Shown here piece by piece: positions 20,818-31,920 of a DNA stretch of 64,000 bases (positions are counted from its first letter, which is position 1; every line of letters starts with the position of its first letter). A model generated the notes under the pieces. That model was not told the DNA's origin, did no database searches, and saw only the letters and a program-made list of their open reading frames with translations. The DNA is from Pantoea sp. IMH (lineage in GTDB: Bacteria > Pseudomonadota > Gammaproteobacteria > Enterobacterales > Enterobacteriaceae): positions 1,054,001 to 1,118,000 of the forward strand of contig NZ_JFGT01000002.1 of NCBI RefSeq assembly GCF_000599885.1, written 5' to 3'. The position numbers were made by a program, and so were the translations under genes.

Positions 20818-21972
20818 ATGGCCAAACACCTTTTTACATCCGAGTCCGTATCAGAAGGACATCCCGATAAGATCGCCGATCAGATTTCTGATGCCGTGCT
20901 CGATGCCATCCTGGAGCAGGATCCGAAAGCGCGTGTCGCCTGCGAAACCTATGTCAAAACCGGCATGGTGCTGGTTGGTGGCGAAATCACCACTTCTGCA
21001 TGGGTCGATATCGAAGAGATCACCCGTAACACCGTGCGTGAAATCGGATATGTTCATTCTGATATGGGTTTTGATGCCAACTCCTGCGCAGTGCTTAACG
21101 CCATTGGCAAGCAGTCACCCGATATCAACCAGGGCGTTGACCGTGCCGATCCGCTGGAACAGGGCGCGGGCGATCAGGGCCTGATGTTTGGCTATGCCAC
21201 CAATGAAACCGATGTGCTGATGCCTGCGCCTGTCACTTACGCGCACCGTCTGGTACAGCGTCAGTCTGAAGTGCGCAAAAACGGCACGTTGCCGTGGCTG
21301 CGCCCGGATGCGAAAAGCCAGATCACTTTCCAGTACGACAATGGCAACATCGTCGGCATTGATGCAGTCGTGCTCTCGACGCAGCACTCGGAAGAGATCT
21401 CCCAGAAAGACCTGCAGGAAGCGGTGATGGAAACCATCATCAAGCCGGTGCTGCCTGCGGAGTGGATCAACGAAAATACCAAATACCACATCAACCCAAC
21501 CGGACGCTTTGTGATTGGCGGCCCAATGGGCGACTGTGGACTGACTGGCCGTAAAATCATCGTGGATACCTACGGCGGCATGGCCCGTCACGGTGGCGGT
21601 GCTTTCTCCGGTAAAGATCCTTCTAAAGTGGACCGTTCAGCGGCCTATGCTGCCCGCTACGTGGCGAAAAATATCGTCGCCGCCGGTCTGGCTGACCGCT
21701 GTGAGATTCAGGTTTCCTATGCTATCGGCGTGGCGGAGCCTACCTCCATCATGGTTGAAACTTTCGGCACTGAGAAAATCTCCACCGAACAGCTGACCCT
21801 GCTGGTACGCGAATTCTTCGACCTGCGTCCTTATGGCCTGATCCAGATGCTGGACCTGCTGCATCCTATCTATCGTGAAACCGCAGCCTATGGCCACTTT
21901 GGTCGCGAACATTTCCCATGGGAAAAAACCGACAAAGCCGCCCAGCTGCGCGATGCTGCCGGTCTGAAATAA
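20818..21972 (+). CDS. metK: S-adenosylmethionine synthetase MetK
   Basis: MetK makes S-adenosylmethionine from methionine and ATP in the cytoplasm. The 384-residue protein matches the E. coli length. Motifs are [20 protein letters not shown] near the N-terminus (ATP and metal site), [12 protein letters not shown] (hexapeptide) and [19 protein letters not shown] (P-loop-like). GTAAGGTAAAG precedes the ATG. It is followed by a strong terminator and then galP, as in E. coli. Confidence 0.98.
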   Translation: MAKHLFTSESVSEGHPDKIADQISDAVLDAILEQDPKARVACETYVKTGMVLVGGEITTSAWVDIEEITRNTVREIGYVHSDMGFDANSCAVLNAIGKQSPDINQGVDRADPLEQGAGDQGLMFGYATNETDVLMPAPVTYAHRLVQRQSEVRKNGTLPWLRPDAKSQITFQYDNGNIVGIDAVVLSTQHSEEISQKDLQEAVMETIIKPVLPAEWINENTKYHINPTGRFVIGGPMGDCGLTGRKIIVDTYGGMARHGGGAFSGKDPSKVDRSAAYAARYVAKNIVAAGLADRCEIQVSYAIGVAEPTSIMVETFGTEKISTEQLTLLVREFFDLRPYGLIQMLDLLHPIYRETAAYGHFGREHFPWEKTDKAAQLRDAAGLK

Positions 21973-21989
21973 ACTTTCCAGGCATGACC

Positions 21990-22014
21990 AAGGGCACCCC
22001 AGGGTGCCCTTTTT
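21990..22014 (+). terminator. metK terminator
   Basis: AGGGCACCCCAGGGTGCCCTTTTTA: a 7-9 bp GC-rich stem followed by five T, 18 bp past the metK stop. Confidence 0.9.
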
Positions 22015-22280
22015 ACTGTCTGCTCACTGGCAGTCTTACCGCTATTCGCTACACTTTTTTCGGCCTGAGCGGCTGTGAGTGTTAACGGTTACAGTCAGAA
22101 ACATTCTGTTTTTTCTTACAATTAAGAATTTACAGGACTGACAACCCCTCCCTTAATGCGCTATTTTCAGCGCTGTCCGATAGAGGACAACCAGGGAATT
22201 AAGAGAAACTGTTTAATGCTATGTCTAACTGGTTATAAAGCGTAAACGCGTATGATCCACGACTTTTCCCGGAAGATTTG

Positions 22281-22300
22281 AGGTGTAACCGATTACACCT
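22281..22300 (+). promoter_or_regulatory. GalR/GalS operator upstream of galP
   Basis: AGGTGTAACCGATTACACCT contains GTGTAACCGATTACAC (22283-22298), a perfect match to the gal operator consensus GTGKAANCGNTTNCAC and symmetrical over 8 bp each side. A weaker copy (GTGTTAACGGTTACAG, two mismatches) lies at 22079-22094, about 204 bp upstream. Two operators would allow repressor looping. The rest of the 21973-22385 gap shows no gene. Confidence 0.85.
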
Positions 22301-22301
22301 C

Positions 22302-22317
22302 TGTGATCTGACGCACA
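22302..22317 (+). promoter_or_regulatory. Possible CRP site upstream of galP
   Basis: TGTGA-TCTGAC-GCACA matches the CRP consensus TGTGA-N6-TCACA at nine of ten positions and starts two bases after the gal operator. CRP control of galP is known in E. coli. Confidence 0.5.
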
Positions 22318-22385
22318 GTCTCGCGCGTGAAGGTTTTCTAACATTTATAACAACAACAGGTCGTACTACTTACTATGGAGGCTTT

Positions 22386-23783
22386 ATGCCTGAAAATAAA
22401 AAGAAGAGCAGAACATCGAACAAGGCGATGACCTATTTTGTCTGTTTTCTTGCAGCCCTTGCCGGTCTGCTGTTTGGTCTGGACATCGGTGTTATTGCCG
22501 GCGCGCTGCCCTTTATCGCAGATGAATTTAATGTGACTGCGCATCAGCAGGAGTGGATTGTCAGTTCGATGATGTTTGGTGCTGCAGTCGGTGCTGTCGG
22601 CAGCGGCTGGATGTCCTCAAGCCTGGGCCGCAAAAAGAGCCTGATGATCGGCGCTGTCCTGTTTGTTATTGGATCGCTCTGGTCGGCAATGGCACCGAAC
22701 CCTGAAATGCTGATCGTTGCCCGTGTCCTGCTGGGCCTGGCCGTTGGTGTCGCTTCTTATACCGCCCCGCTCTACCTCTCAGAAATTGCTCCTGAGAAGA
22801 TCCGCGGCAGTATGATTTCCCTGTACCAGCTGATGATTACCATCGGGATCCTGGGCGCTTATCTCTCCGATACTGCTTTCAGCTACACCGGCTCATGGCG
22901 CTGGATGTTGGGGATTATTACTATCCCTGCCCTGCTGCTGCTGGTCGGTGTTTTCTTCCTGCCGAACAGTCCACGCTGGCTGGCTGCCCGTGGTGACTTC
23001 CGCGATGCGCAGCGCGTTCTCGATCGTCTGCGTGATACCAGCGAGCAGGCGAAGCGCGAACTGGACGAAATCCGTGAAAGCCTGAAGATCAAACAGTCCG
23101 GCTGGAGCCTGTTCAAAGACAACAGTAACTTCCGTCGTGCGGTTTATCTGGGCGTGCTTTTGCAGGTTATGCAACAGTTCACCGGCATGAACGTCATCAT
23201 GTACTACGCGCCGAAGATTTTTGAAATTGCGGGCTTTTCCAATACTACCGAGCAGATGTGGGGAACCGTTATCGTTGGTCTGATCAACGTGCTGGCGACC
23301 TTTATCGCGATCGGCCTGGTTGACCGCTGGGGCCGTAAGCCAACCCTGATTCTGGGCTTTATGGTAATGGCAACCGGAATGGGTATCCTCGGCACCATGC
23401 TGCATGTCGGCATCAACTCAGTGAGCGCGCAATATTTTGCGGTCGCTATGCTGCTGATGTTTATCATCGGTTTTGCCATGAGCGCCGGTCCGCTGATCTG
23501 GGTACTTTGTTCTGAAATCCAGCCGCTTAAAGGGCGTGATTTCGGTATCACCGTCTCCACCACGACCAACTGGATTGCCAACATGATCGTCGGCGCCACC
23601 TTCCTGACCATGCTGAACACCCTGGGTAACGCTAATACCTTCTGGGTCTATGCGGGCCTGAACGTGGTCTTTATCTTGCTGACCATCATGCTGATCCCGG
23701 AAACCAAAAACGTTTCTCTGGAACACATTGAGCGCAACCTGTTAGGCGGCAAAAAGCTGCGTGACATCGGTCAGCGCGACTAA
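22386..23783 (+). CDS. galP: Galactose:H+ symporter GalP
   Basis: GalP is an inner-membrane proton symporter for galactose and glucose, with 12 helices, of the MFS sugar porter family. The ATG at 22386 follows GGAGG and gives [15 protein letters not shown], aligned with E. coli, and 465 residues. Signatures include [17 protein letters not shown], the loop motif GRKKSLM, the sugar porter motif VDRWGRKP and the PETK motif near the C-terminus. A perfect gal operator and a CRP-like site sit in front. Followed by a hairpin terminator. Confidence 0.96.
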   Translation: MPENKKKSRTSNKAMTYFVCFLAALAGLLFGLDIGVIAGALPFIADEFNVTAHQQEWIVSSMMFGAAVGAVGSGWMSSSLGRKKSLMIGAVLFVIGSLWSAMAPNPEMLIVARVLLGLAVGVASYTAPLYLSEIAPEKIRGSMISLYQLMITIGILGAYLSDTAFSYTGSWRWMLGIITIPALLLLVGVFFLPNSPRWLAARGDFRDAQRVLDRLRDTSEQAKRELDEIRESLKIKQSGWSLFKDNSNFRRAVYLGVLLQVMQQFTGMNVIMYYAPKIFEIAGFSNTTEQMWGTVIVGLINVLATFIAIGLVDRWGRKPTLILGFMVMATGMGILGTMLHVGINSVSAQYFAVAMLLMFIIGFAMSAGPLIWVLCSEIQPLKGRDFGITVSTTTNWIANMIVGATFLTMLNTLGNANTFWVYAGLNVVFILLTIMLIPETKNVSLEHIERNLLGGKKLRDIGQRD

Positions 23784-23789
23784 GTCAAT

Positions 23790-23811
23790 CTGGCCGGGGA
23801 AACCCGGCCAG
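23790..23811 (+). terminator. galP terminator
   Basis: CTGGCCGGG-GAAA-CCCGGCCAG is a perfect 9-bp stem with a GAAA tetraloop six bases past the galP stop. The following T run is weak. Confidence 0.75.
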
Positions 23812-23852
23812 CCTCATTGCTATCCCCGCGTTGCCATCGTATTCTCAGCATT

Positions 23853-24377
23853 ATGAAACCCCTCAGACTTCCTATTGCGCTTCAGCAGGCCGTGATGCGT
23901 TCGCTGCGTGAAAAACTCCAGCTGGCTAATCAACGACTGGACCGTAACTATCCGGAACCGGCGCTGCATTATCAGCAGCGCGGCACCGCTGCGGGCACCG
24001 CCTGGCTACAGAGCTGGGAAATCCGCCTGAATCCCGTGCTGCTGCTCGAGAATCAGCAGGCGTTTATCAGTGAAGTAGTACCGCACGAGCTTGCGCATCT
24101 GCTGGTCTGGAAGCACTTTGGCCGGGTGGCCCCACACGGTAAAGAGTGGAAATGGATGATGGAAAGCGTGCTGGACGTGCCGGCACGCCGGACGCATCAG
24201 TTTGAGATCGCTTCGGTGCGCAGCCGCAGCTTCCCGTATCGCTGCCGCTGTCAGCAGCATCAACTTACCGTGCGCCGCCATAACCGCATCCTGCGCGGTG
24301 AAAGTGAGTATCGCTGCGTCTACTGCGGCGAACGCTTGCAGCCGGGCGACTACGTCTTATCTGAAAATGCGCTGTAA
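23853..24377 (+). CDS. sprT: SprT family zinc metallopeptidase-like protein
   Basis: A 174-residue cytoplasmic protein with the SprT fold: a zincin-type HELAH motif at 78-82 and a C-terminal zinc ribbon with two CxC/CxxC pairs (RCRC and CVYC). E. coli SprT is linked to bolA expression; biochemical activity is unproved, though the eukaryotic relative Spartan cuts DNA-protein crosslinks. The ATG at 23853 matches the E. coli start; the upstream extension to 23817 is not conserved. It lies between galP and endA as in E. coli. Confidence 0.94.
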   Translation: MKPLRLPIALQQAVMRSLREKLQLANQRLDRNYPEPALHYQQRGTAAGTAWLQSWEIRLNPVLLLENQQAFISEVVPHELAHLLVWKHFGRVAPHGKEWKWMMESVLDVPARRTHQFEIASVRSRSFPYRCRCQQHQLTVRRHNRILRGESEYRCVYCGERLQPGDYVLSENAL

Positions 24378-24483
24378 CAGCACAATATCCGGAAAATTAG
24401 CGCCATTTTAACCACACGCATTTCCGAAAACAGGCCGCTTCTGTTACTCTCGCCGCCTCGTTTTGTTACCGATATTCTGGATT

Positions 24484-25197
24484 ATGCTTCGCAAAATTAT
24501 TGGCTGCCTTGGCCTTTCCCTGCTCGTTCCCGTCTTTTATGCCCACGGCCTCAGCCTGGATAATTACCGTCAAAACAGCTTCTCCCAGGCCAAATCCTAT
24601 GCTGCTCAGATCAACGCAGATGCGCCCGGTACGGTTTACTGCGGCTGTACTATTGCGTGGAAAGGGAAGAAAGGCGTTCCCGACCTCGCATCTTGTGGCT
24701 ATCAGGTCCGCAAGAATGCTAACCGGGCAAGCCGGATTGAGTGGGAACATATTGTGCCGGCCTGGTCCTTTGGCCATCAGCGCCAGTGCTGGCAGAACGG
24801 CGGCAGGAAGCAGTGCGCAAAAGATCCCGTTTATCGTCATATGGAAACGGATTTGCATAACTTGCAGCCGGCTATCGGCGAAGTGAATGGCGATCGCGGC
24901 AACTTTATGTACAGCCAGTGGAAAGGCGGTGAAGGCCAGTATGGTCAGTGTGAAATGAAGGTCGACTTCAAAAACAGGCAAGCAGAGCCGCCAGCCCGTG
25001 CCAGAGGTGTTATTGCCCGCACCTGGTTCTATATGCGGGATCGCTATCAGCTTGCCATGTCGAAACAGCAAACGCAGCTGATGACGGTCTGGAACAAACA
25101 GTACCCGGTGTCGCAGTGGGAATGTAAACGCGACGATCGCATCGCCCGCGTGCAGGGAAATCATAATCCCTATGTACAGCAGGCTTGCCAGCGGTAA
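24484..25197 (+). CDS. endA: Endonuclease I EndA
   Basis: EndA is a periplasmic non-specific DNA endonuclease of the beta-beta-alpha metal class. The 237-residue precursor has a signal peptide (about 1-22, hydrophobic core [13 protein letters not shown]). The mature enzyme has conserved cysteines, the catalytic region EWEHIVPAW with the active histidine, and the metal asparagine region [19 protein letters not shown]. It ends with [15 protein letters not shown] residues as in E. coli. An upstream in-frame codon at 24463 adds a poor extension. Confidence 0.95.
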   Translation: MLRKIIGCLGLSLLVPVFYAHGLSLDNYRQNSFSQAKSYAAQINADAPGTVYCGCTIAWKGKKGVPDLASCGYQVRKNANRASRIEWEHIVPAWSFGHQRQCWQNGGRKQCAKDPVYRHMETDLHNLQPAIGEVNGDRGNFMYSQWKGGEGQYGQCEMKVDFKNRQAEPPARARGVIARTWFYMRDRYQLAMSKQQTQLMTVWNKQYPVSQWECKRDDRIARVQGNHNPYVQQACQR

Positions 25198-25271
25198 AAT
25201 CGCTGACCTAAACTAGTGCTCATCTTCTGGGCTGTGCTGCGGCACGGTCTGCAACTTTAAGCAGGATTTCC

Positions 25272-26003
25272 ATGCGCATACCCCGCATTTACCATCCCGA
25301 ACCCTTAACCCCGGACAGTGAAATTTCCCTCTGCGACGACGCGGCAAATCATGTAGGCCGCGTGCTGAGAATGGGGCCGGGAGAGGCCCTGGAACTCTTC
25401 GATGGCAGTAATCTGACTTTTCCAGCCACAATTGTGCAGGCTGACAAAAAAAGCGTTCGCGTTTCCGTGGGCGAAAGCCGCGAAGAGAGCCGGGAATCCC
25501 CGCTCCACCTGCATTTAGGCCAGGTGATGTCGCGCGGTGAGAAGATGGAGTTCACCATCCAGAAAGCGGTCGAACTGGGGGTAAATACGATTACCCCCTT
25601 GTTTTCTGAGCGCTGTGGCGTAAAGCTTGACGCAGAAAGGCTGGCGAAAAAGGTCCAGCAGTGGCAGAAAATCGTGATTGCCGCCTGTGAACAGTGCGGC
25701 AGAAACACCGTGCCCGAAGTCCGGACGCCGATGATGCTGGAAGCCTGGTGTGCGGAGCCGGAAGAGGGAATGAAGCTGAACCTGCATCCCAGAGCCAGCC
25801 AGAGCATTAATACACTGCCGCTGCCCGTCAGCCGCGTACGGCTGCTTATCGGCCCTGAGGGCGGCCTGTCAGCAGGGGAAATTGCGATGACGGCGCAATA
25901 TGGGTTCACCGATATTCTTCTCGGGCCGCGGGTGTTACGCACGGAAACCACCGCGCTGACCGCCATGACCGCCCTTCAGGTCCGGTTTGGAGATTTAGGC
26001 TGA
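25272..26003 (+). CDS. rsmE: 16S rRNA (uracil-1498-N3)-methyltransferase RsmE
   Basis: RsmE methylates U1498 in the decoding region of 16S rRNA. It is a SPOUT-class enzyme of 243 residues, the E. coli length. The N-terminal PUA-like domain starts [11 protein letters not shown], and the C-terminal knot carries [10 protein letters not shown] and [15 protein letters not shown], which bind S-adenosylmethionine. GCAGGATTTCC precedes the ATG. It lies between endA and gshB, the E. coli order. Confidence 0.96.
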   Translation: MRIPRIYHPEPLTPDSEISLCDDAANHVGRVLRMGPGEALELFDGSNLTFPATIVQADKKSVRVSVGESREESRESPLHLHLGQVMSRGEKMEFTIQKAVELGVNTITPLFSERCGVKLDAERLAKKVQQWQKIVIAACEQCGRNTVPEVRTPMMLEAWCAEPEEGMKLNLHPRASQSINTLPLPVSRVRLLIGPEGGLSAGEIAMTAQYGFTDILLGPRVLRTETTALTAMTALQVRFGDLG

Positions 26004-26205
26004 ACAGAGGGCTTTCCCCGCCGTATCGCCGCGGGTGGAATGACAGACACTGGCAAGCAGGATCCGCTGCGTTTAACGGGCGTGAAGTATTCGCAGCGCT
26101 GGCCCATCCGGCCAGCCCGACACACACTGTCAGGGGGGTAACAACTTATCTGTGCCCGGCCTGCGTTCAAGACAGCTAGTAAGACAGCTCACTGGAGAAA
26201 TAAAA

Positions 26206-27150
26206 ATGATTAAGCTTGGCATTGTGATGGACCCGATTACCTCCATCAATATTAAAAAAGACAGCAGCTTCGCCATGCTCCTGGAAGCCCAGCGCCGTGG
26301 GTATGAAATCCATTACATGGAGATGAAAGATCTCTATCTGCGCGGCGGTGAAGCGCGTGCACAGACCCGGATGCTCAGCGTTGAGCAAAACTACGATAAA
26401 TGGTTTGAGTTCGGCAGCGAGCAGGATATCGCCCTGGCTGACCTGAACGTGGTGCTGATGCGTAAGGATCCCCCTTTCGATACTGAATTCATCTATGCCA
26501 CCTACATTCTGGAACGCGCGGAAGAAAAAGGGACGCTGATCGTCAACAAACCGCAGAGCCTGCGTGACTGCAATGAAAAGCTTTATACCGCCTGGTTTGC
26601 GGAACTGACGCCAGATACGCTGGTCACACGTAGTGCAAGCCAGGTACGGGAATTCTGGCAGCAGCATGGCGATATCATCCTTAAGCCGCTCGACGGCATG
26701 GGCGGCGCGTCGATTTTCCGCGTTAAAGAGGGCGATCCTAACCTGTCAGTTATTATTGAAACGCTGACCGAGCATGGTAACTTCTACTGCATGGCGCAAA
26801 ACTATCTGCCCGCCATCAAAGAAGGCGACAAGCGCGTGCTGGTCATTGATGGCGAGCCGGTGCCTTACTGCCTGGCGCGCATCCCTAAATCAGGTGAAAC
26901 GCGCGGCAACCTGGCCGCTGGCGGTCGTGGCGAAGCCCGTCCCCTCTCCGACAGCGACTGGGAAATCGCCCGCCGCGTTGGCCCGGCGCTGAAAGCGAAA
27001 GGTCTGATCTTTGTAGGACTGGATATTATCGGTGACAAGCTGACCGAAATTAACGTGACCAGCCCAACCTGTATACGTGAGATCGAGGCCGCATTCCCAA
27101 TCTCCATTACTGGTATGCTGATGGATGCTATTGAGAAGCGCCTGGCCTGA
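26206..27150 (+). CDS. gshB: Glutathione synthetase GshB
   Basis: GshB joins gamma-glutamylcysteine and glycine using ATP to make glutathione. The 314-residue cytoplasmic ATP-grasp enzyme has MIKLGIVMDPI at its start, MRKDPPFDTEFIYATY, the ATP loop KPLDGMGGASIFRV, and the C-terminal EINVTSPTCIREIE. I use the ATG at 26206 because it matches E. coli and follows GGAGAAATAAAA. The upstream frame to 26152 is not conserved. Confidence 0.97.
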   Translation: MIKLGIVMDPITSINIKKDSSFAMLLEAQRRGYEIHYMEMKDLYLRGGEARAQTRMLSVEQNYDKWFEFGSEQDIALADLNVVLMRKDPPFDTEFIYATYILERAEEKGTLIVNKPQSLRDCNEKLYTAWFAELTPDTLVTRSASQVREFWQQHGDIILKPLDGMGGASIFRVKEGDPNLSVIIETLTEHGNFYCMAQNYLPAIKEGDKRVLVIDGEPVPYCLARIPKSGETRGNLAAGGRGEARPLSDSDWEIARRVGPALKAKGLIFVGLDIIGDKLTEINVTSPTCIREIEAAFPISITGMLMDAIEKRLA

Positions 27151-27244
27151 TAGCCTGAGCGGGGTCAACGGGCCCTCTATTAATCCGTTAACATCGCTCA
27201 CGGCGCTGGTCGTGGGCGGTTAACCCGAAGACAGAACCTTGATA

Positions 27245-27808
27245 ATGAATTTACAGCATCATTTTTTGATTGCGATGCCCGCGCTTTCGGATCCGCTCTT
27301 TAAGCGTTCGGTGGTCTATATCTGTGAGCATAATGACGATGGTGCCATGGGCCTGATCGTGAATAAGCCGATGGAAAACCTCACCGTCGACGGCATTCTC
27401 AAGAAGCTTAAAATTATGCCTACGCCGCGCGATCCCGAGGCTAAACTCGACAAGCCCGTGTTTGCAGGCGGTCCGCTGGCAGAGGATCGTGGATTTATTC
27501 TGCACTCTGCACAGCGCACTTTTGCTTCCAGTATCCGCGTCTCAGATAATACGGTGATCACCACCTCACGCGACGTGCTGGAGACGTTAGGCACGCCTGA
27601 ACAGCCTGAAAATGTGCTGGTCGCGCTGGGCTACTGCGCCTGGGAGAAAGGCCAGCTTGAAAGCGAACTGCTGGAAAACGCCTGGCTGACCACCTCCGCC
27701 AACAGCCTGATCCTTTTCCAGACGCCTATTGCGGAACGCTGGCGCGAAGCGGCGAAAAGTATCGGCGTGGATATTCATAATATTACCAACGACGCAGGCC
27801 ACGCTTAA
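27245..27808 (+). CDS. yqgE: UPF0301 family protein YqgE
   Basis: A 187-residue UPF0301 (AlgH-like) cytoplasmic protein of unknown function. The start [14 protein letters not shown] at 27245 matches E. coli exactly, two codons inside the open frame. Conserved motifs are [20 protein letters not shown] and [13 protein letters not shown]. It is followed without a gap by ruvX (stop and start share one base, TAATG), which suggests coupled translation. Confidence 0.95.
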   Translation: MNLQHHFLIAMPALSDPLFKRSVVYICEHNDDGAMGLIVNKPMENLTVDGILKKLKIMPTPRDPEAKLDKPVFAGGPLAEDRGFILHSAQRTFASSIRVSDNTVITTSRDVLETLGTPEQPENVLVALGYCAWEKGQLESELLENAWLTTSANSLILFQTPIAERWREAAKSIGVDIHNITNDAGHA

Positions 27809-28230
27809 TGTCCATGATGACGCTGTTAGCCTTTGATTTTGGCACCAAAAGCATTGGCGTGGCTATCGGTCAGCAGCTGACCGGCACGGCAAGGCCGCTC
27901 AACGCCATCAAGGCCCAGGATGGTATTCCCGACTGGAGTAAAATCGAGGCGCTGCTGAAAGAGTGGCAGCCCGATCGCGTGGTGGTAGGATTGCCGCTGA
28001 ATATGGATGGCACCGAGCAGCCGCTGACCGCCCGCGCCCGCAAGTTTGCCAACCGTCTTCATGGCCGCTTCGGCGTGCAGGTGGATCTGCATGATGAGCG
28101 CCTGAGCACCGTCGAAGCACGCGCCGATCTCTTCGCGCGCGGTGGGTTTCGCGCACTGAACAAGGGCAGCGTCGATTCCCTTTCTGCAGTGATTATCCTT
28201 GAAAGCTGGTTTGAGAACGCCTGGTCATAA
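27808..28230 (+). CDS. ruvX: RuvX/YqgF Holliday-junction resolvase-like protein
   Basis: A 140-residue protein of the RNase H fold (YqgF) family, essential in E. coli and implicated in 16S rRNA 5' end maturation. The catalytic acidic residues lie in [14 protein letters not shown] (near the N-terminus), LHDERLST and the C-terminal [10 protein letters not shown]. It overlaps the yqgE stop by one base. In E. coli the next gene is yggR; here a hexuronate cluster is inserted before yggR. Confidence 0.96.
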   Translation: MSMMTLLAFDFGTKSIGVAIGQQLTGTARPLNAIKAQDGIPDWSKIEALLKEWQPDRVVVGLPLNMDGTEQPLTARARKFANRLHGRFGVQVDLHDERLSTVEARADLFARGGFRALNKGSVDSLSAVIILESWFENAWS

Positions 28231-28241
28231 ACGTCAGATGA

Positions 28242-28802
28242 TTACTGGACGGACGGACTTTCATCCTGTGCTTTAACCTCTTTTTCCACCTTGAACGGAT
28301 CGATGCCGCGCAGCTGCAGACGCCGGAAGCGAATAATATTGATGCCGTTCATAACCAGGAAACTGCTTTCAATCAAGGTTCCACCGATAGACCCTAACCA
28401 GAAGTTATGGATTACCCAGCAGCAGGTGGAACACCACATAATGCAGCGCGTTGTCAGTCCGCTGGTGCGAAACAGAGCCCAGGTGCTGATAACCGTCGCC
28501 CCAACCGGCAACAACTCCATCAGATGCTCCACCCTGCCCAACCCGAAGAACAGCGTCAGGGCAATAAATATCACCATCACCCACAGGCTGCGGGTGCGCA
28601 ACGAAACCAGCGTACGCACCGAGTTGAGCAAGGCGCTCATGCCTGCCGGCGCGGCACCCATCATCAAAAAATGAATACCGATAATCGCGCTATAGGCGGA
28701 AAGCTGCTGTTTGAAGCGACGGTCGCTGCGGTTGAAGAACATCGTGATGCCGACCAGAAACGCGAGCACGCCAACCGACTGCGCAAACCAGTAAAACGTC
28801 AT
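28242..28802 (-). CDS. ygjV: YgjV family inner-membrane protein
   Basis: A 186-residue hydrophobic protein with about five or six predicted membrane segments and a charged C-terminal tail (KVEKEVKAQDESPSVQ). It resembles E. coli YgjV (183 residues), whose gene also follows uxaA. The function is unknown. It lies 77 bp downstream of uxaA in the same direction, so it is probably co-transcribed with the hexuronate genes. The conserved pairing suggests, but does not show, a link with hexuronate use. Confidence 0.85.
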   Translation of the reverse strand: MTFYWFAQSVGVLAFLVGITMFFNRSDRRFKQQLSAYSAIIGIHFLMMGAAPAGMSALLNSVRTLVSLRTRSLWVMVIFIALTLFFGLGRVEHLMELLPVGATVISTWALFRTSGLTTRCIMWCSTCCWVIHNFWLGSIGGTLIESSFLVMNGINIIRFRRLQLRGIDPFKVEKEVKAQDESPSVQ

Positions 28803-28879
28803 ATCCAGCGATCTCCTTGTTACAGCAACGCGACGCGCAATCAGTAGCGCGCCGCTTGTCCTGCGTTAACGCGGGTGGA

Positions 28880-30370
28880 TCACAGTGTGACGCCGCTTTT
28901 GAAGATAGCAAGCTCGCGGAAGTCATTCAGCTCGTTTTTAGCCATACGGCCATCGGCAATGGCCACAATCAGATCGACAAACTCTTCCAGCAGACGATCC
29001 ATGCTGGTGCCGTGGATCAGCCGTCCGGCATCGAAATCGATCCAGTGCGGTTTTTTTGCCGCCAGCTCGCTGTTGGTTGCCAGCTTAATGGTGGGAACAA
29101 AACCGCCGTAGGGCGTGCCGCGACCGGTACTGAACAGCACCATATGGCATCCGGCACCCGCCAGCGCGCTGGTCGCGACGGCATCATTACCCGGCGCGCT
29201 CAGCAGGTTCAGGCCTGGCGTGGTGAGACGCTCACCATATTTCAGCACGTCCACCACCGGGCTATGGCCCGCTTTTTGCGTACAGCCCAGAGATTTCTCC
29301 TCCAGCGTGGTGATGCCTCCCGCTTTGTTGCCCGGCGAGGGGTTTTCATAGATCGGCTGGTTGTGTTCAATAAAATAGCGCTTGAAGTCGTTGACCATCG
29401 CCACCGTTTTTTCAAAGGTCTGTTCGTCGCGACAACGGCTCATCAGAATACGTTCCGCGCCGAACATTTCCGGCACTTCGGTGAGTACGGATGTGCCACC
29501 GTTGGCGATCACATAGTCGGAAAAACGTCCCAGTAGCGGATTAGCGGTAATGCCGGAAAGTCCGTCAGAGCCGCCGCACTCCAGGCCAAACTTCAGCTCG
29601 CTGAGCTTAGCGCTTTCACGCCGGTCACGACAAATCACGGCGTAGAGTTCCCGCAGGCGTTCGAGCCCCGCTTCCACCTCATTGTCGAATTTTTGCAGCG
29701 TCATAAAGCGAACGCGCTCATCATCAACCTCGCCAAGCGTTTCCCGGAAGGCGTCCACCTGGTTATTTTCACAGCCGAGACCGATAACCAGTACCGCCCC
29801 CGCATTGGGATGTCGCACCATATTTTGCAGCATGGTGCGGGTATTTATATGATCGTCGCCCAGCTGAGAGCAGCCAAAGGGGTGCGTAAAAAGATGAACG
29901 CCGTCGATGCCTTCTGCGTCATTGGTCTCTTTTAAAAAACGAGTCTGAATCTGTCGGGCGATACCGTTAACACAGCCCACGGTAGGGATCAGCCACAGCT
30001 CGTTGCGGATGCCAACTTCACCGTTTTTGCGGCGAAAGACCTGCACATCGCGATCGGCCATCTGCGCCGGTAACGTCACTTGTTCAGGCTGATAGTGATA
30101 GCTATCCAGATCGCTCAGGTTTGTCTTGCTGTTTTGCGAATGGATATGTGTCCCCGGTGCGATATCGGCCAGCGCATGCCCGATTGGCAAACCATATTTA
30201 ATTATGTTCTCTCCGGCGGTAATGGCGCTCAGGGCAAACTTATGACCGCGCGCCACCGGCTGCGGCAGGATCACGGTGTGGCCGCCGGCGTCTACCTGTT
30301 CGCCCTCGCTGATATCACACAAGGCTACGGCGACGTTATCGTCAGGATGAATCTGGATAATTCTTTGCAT
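28880..30370 (-). CDS. uxaA: Altronate dehydratase UxaA
   Basis: UxaA dehydrates D-altronate to 2-keto-3-deoxygluconate in the galacturonate branch. The 496-residue protein has an N-terminal SAF domain (1-90) and a C-terminal catalytic part with GLECGGSDGLSGITANP and GCTQKAGHSPVVDV, matching E. coli UxaA. The start at 30370 (MQRIIQIHPDDNVAVAL) matches the E. coli frame; the longer frame to 30424 runs into uxaB. Ten bases separate it from uxaB. Confidence 0.97.
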   Translation of the reverse strand: MQRIIQIHPDDNVAVALCDISEGEQVDAGGHTVILPQPVARGHKFALSAITAGENIIKYGLPIGHALADIAPGTHIHSQNSKTNLSDLDSYHYQPEQVTLPAQMADRDVQVFRRKNGEVGIRNELWLIPTVGCVNGIARQIQTRFLKETNDAEGIDGVHLFTHPFGCSQLGDDHINTRTMLQNMVRHPNAGAVLVIGLGCENNQVDAFRETLGEVDDERVRFMTLQKFDNEVEAGLERLRELYAVICRDRRESAKLSELKFGLECGGSDGLSGITANPLLGRFSDYVIANGGTSVLTEVPEMFGAERILMSRCRDEQTFEKTVAMVNDFKRYFIEHNQPIYENPSPGNKAGGITTLEEKSLGCTQKAGHSPVVDVLKYGERLTTPGLNLLSAPGNDAVATSALAGAGCHMVLFSTGRGTPYGGFVPTIKLATNSELAAKKPHWIDFDAGRLIHGTSMDRLLEEFVDLIVAIADGRMAKNELNDFRELAIFKSGVTL

Positions 30371-30380
30371 GGTTGCTCTC

Positions 30381-31832
30381 TTAGCTGTAAGCCGCCAGCG
30401 CAGCGCGCATTCCGTGCGCTTCAATCGCCTGCAGTTGTTCGGTTACTTTAGCGGCCAGACCTGGTACGCTGTTTAAATCCTCTCCCCAGTGCGCCGCATC
30501 AGCCAGGACGCTTTCTACCAGTGCCGCCAGGGATATTTCGCCGCTGCGTACGCTGCCCCACAGTCCGGAGAAACGACTCAGCCAGTGCGCATCATCCTGT
30601 AACGGATAGATTTCCCCCTGACGTTCGCCCCGGTAAAAAGCCAGCAGGGCCGCCAGGGCAAATGTCAGACGCGGCGGCAGGATCTGATATTTTTTCTGGC
30701 TGGCAAGCAGCTGCGGCAGAATACGGGTGCGATATTTGGTCATGCCGTTTAACGCAATCGACAAGAGCTGATGCTGAATAAACGGATTGCGGAAGCGGCT
30801 CAGCACCGCCTGAGCAAACGAGCGCAGTTCCGCCTGTGGCAAATCAAGCACCGGAGAAATTTCCTCTGCGATGGCCAGCTCAACGAAGCGGCTGATTTGC
30901 TCATCGTTCATCGCCTCACCAACGGTGTTGATCCCACAGAGAAACGCCACCGGCACCAGCGCGGTATGCGCACCGTTAAGGATCGCCACCTTGCGCTCTT
31001 TATAAGGCTTAATCTCATCCACCAGCCGGATATTCAGCGGCAGCCGATCCAGACGTAGCTCCTGCGCCAGGCTTGCTGGTCCCTGGATAACAAACAGGTA
31101 AAAGTATTCTGCACTGTCAAAAAAACTGTCCTGATAGCCCAGCGCTTTTTCGAGGCTCTCTACCTCGCTGCGCGGATAGCCGGTAACAATGCGGTCAACC
31201 AGCGTGGAGCAGAACGTATTGCTGCTTTCCAGCCACTCGCTGAATGAGGCTGGCAGCGCCCACTGTGTCGCATAGCGCAGCACCAGTTCTTTCAGGGCGT
31301 CGCCGTTGTAGTCGATCAGCTCGCAGGGGAGCAGCACCCAGCCCTTGTCAGCCGCACCGGAAAAATGTGTGAAGCGTTCATACAGCAGGCGGGTCAGCTT
31401 GGCTGGAAAACTGGACGGTGGCGCATCATCAAGACGATCGCTTTCGATGTAGGTGATACCCGCCTCGGTGGTATTGGAAAAGACAAAACGGATATTGGCA
31501 TCGCGCGCCAGCGCAAGATAGTCATCAAACTGCCTGTAGATGTTGATTTCACGATTTACCGAACGAATGATGCGGGTTTCACGCACCTTTTCGCCCTGTT
31601 CGTTCAGGCCGCTGATGATGGTGGTATAGAGGCCATCCTGCTCGCTGAGCGAAGGGGGAAAGTCGGTATCAATCGGGCGGACGACCACGATGCCGGCATT
31701 CAGATCGGTATGTTCATTAAGCAGATCGATCTGCCAGTCCACAAACGCCCGCAAAAAGTTGCCTTCACCGAACTGAATAATTTTGTCGGGATGTTGGCGC
31801 CCGGGAAAGTCACGGCGATTCAGCCTTTGCAT
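30381..31832 (-). CDS. uxaB: Tagaturonate reductase UxaB
   Basis: UxaB reduces D-tagaturonate to D-altronate with NADH. It is a mannitol dehydrogenase-family enzyme of 483 residues, exactly the E. coli length. Recognisable parts are [26 protein letters not shown] and the catalytic region [18 protein letters not shown]. An AAGGTG site precedes the ATG. It sits between uxaC and uxaA; in E. coli uxaB is elsewhere on the chromosome, so this cluster is more compact. Confidence 0.97.
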   Translation of the reverse strand: MQRLNRRDFPGRQHPDKIIQFGEGNFLRAFVDWQIDLLNEHTDLNAGIVVVRPIDTDFPPSLSEQDGLYTTIISGLNEQGEKVRETRIIRSVNREINIYRQFDDYLALARDANIRFVFSNTTEAGITYIESDRLDDAPPSSFPAKLTRLLYERFTHFSGAADKGWVLLPCELIDYNGDALKELVLRYATQWALPASFSEWLESSNTFCSTLVDRIVTGYPRSEVESLEKALGYQDSFFDSAEYFYLFVIQGPASLAQELRLDRLPLNIRLVDEIKPYKERKVAILNGAHTALVPVAFLCGINTVGEAMNDEQISRFVELAIAEEISPVLDLPQAELRSFAQAVLSRFRNPFIQHQLLSIALNGMTKYRTRILPQLLASQKKYQILPPRLTFALAALLAFYRGERQGEIYPLQDDAHWLSRFSGLWGSVRSGEISLAALVESVLADAAHWGEDLNSVPGLAAKVTEQLQAIEAHGMRAALAAYS

Positions 31833-31920
31833 TTTACATTCACCTTAATTTACCCAAGTGCCGGTCTTTGAGGACGGGTCGTCCATCAGCCGTCGTGCTC
31901 TGTTGGGTTTGTTCTTGTTA

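Noticed and set aside
24466..25164. A 232-codon frame opposite endA
   Set aside because: endA has the signal peptide and active-site motif; the antisense frame shows neither a family nor a ribosome site.
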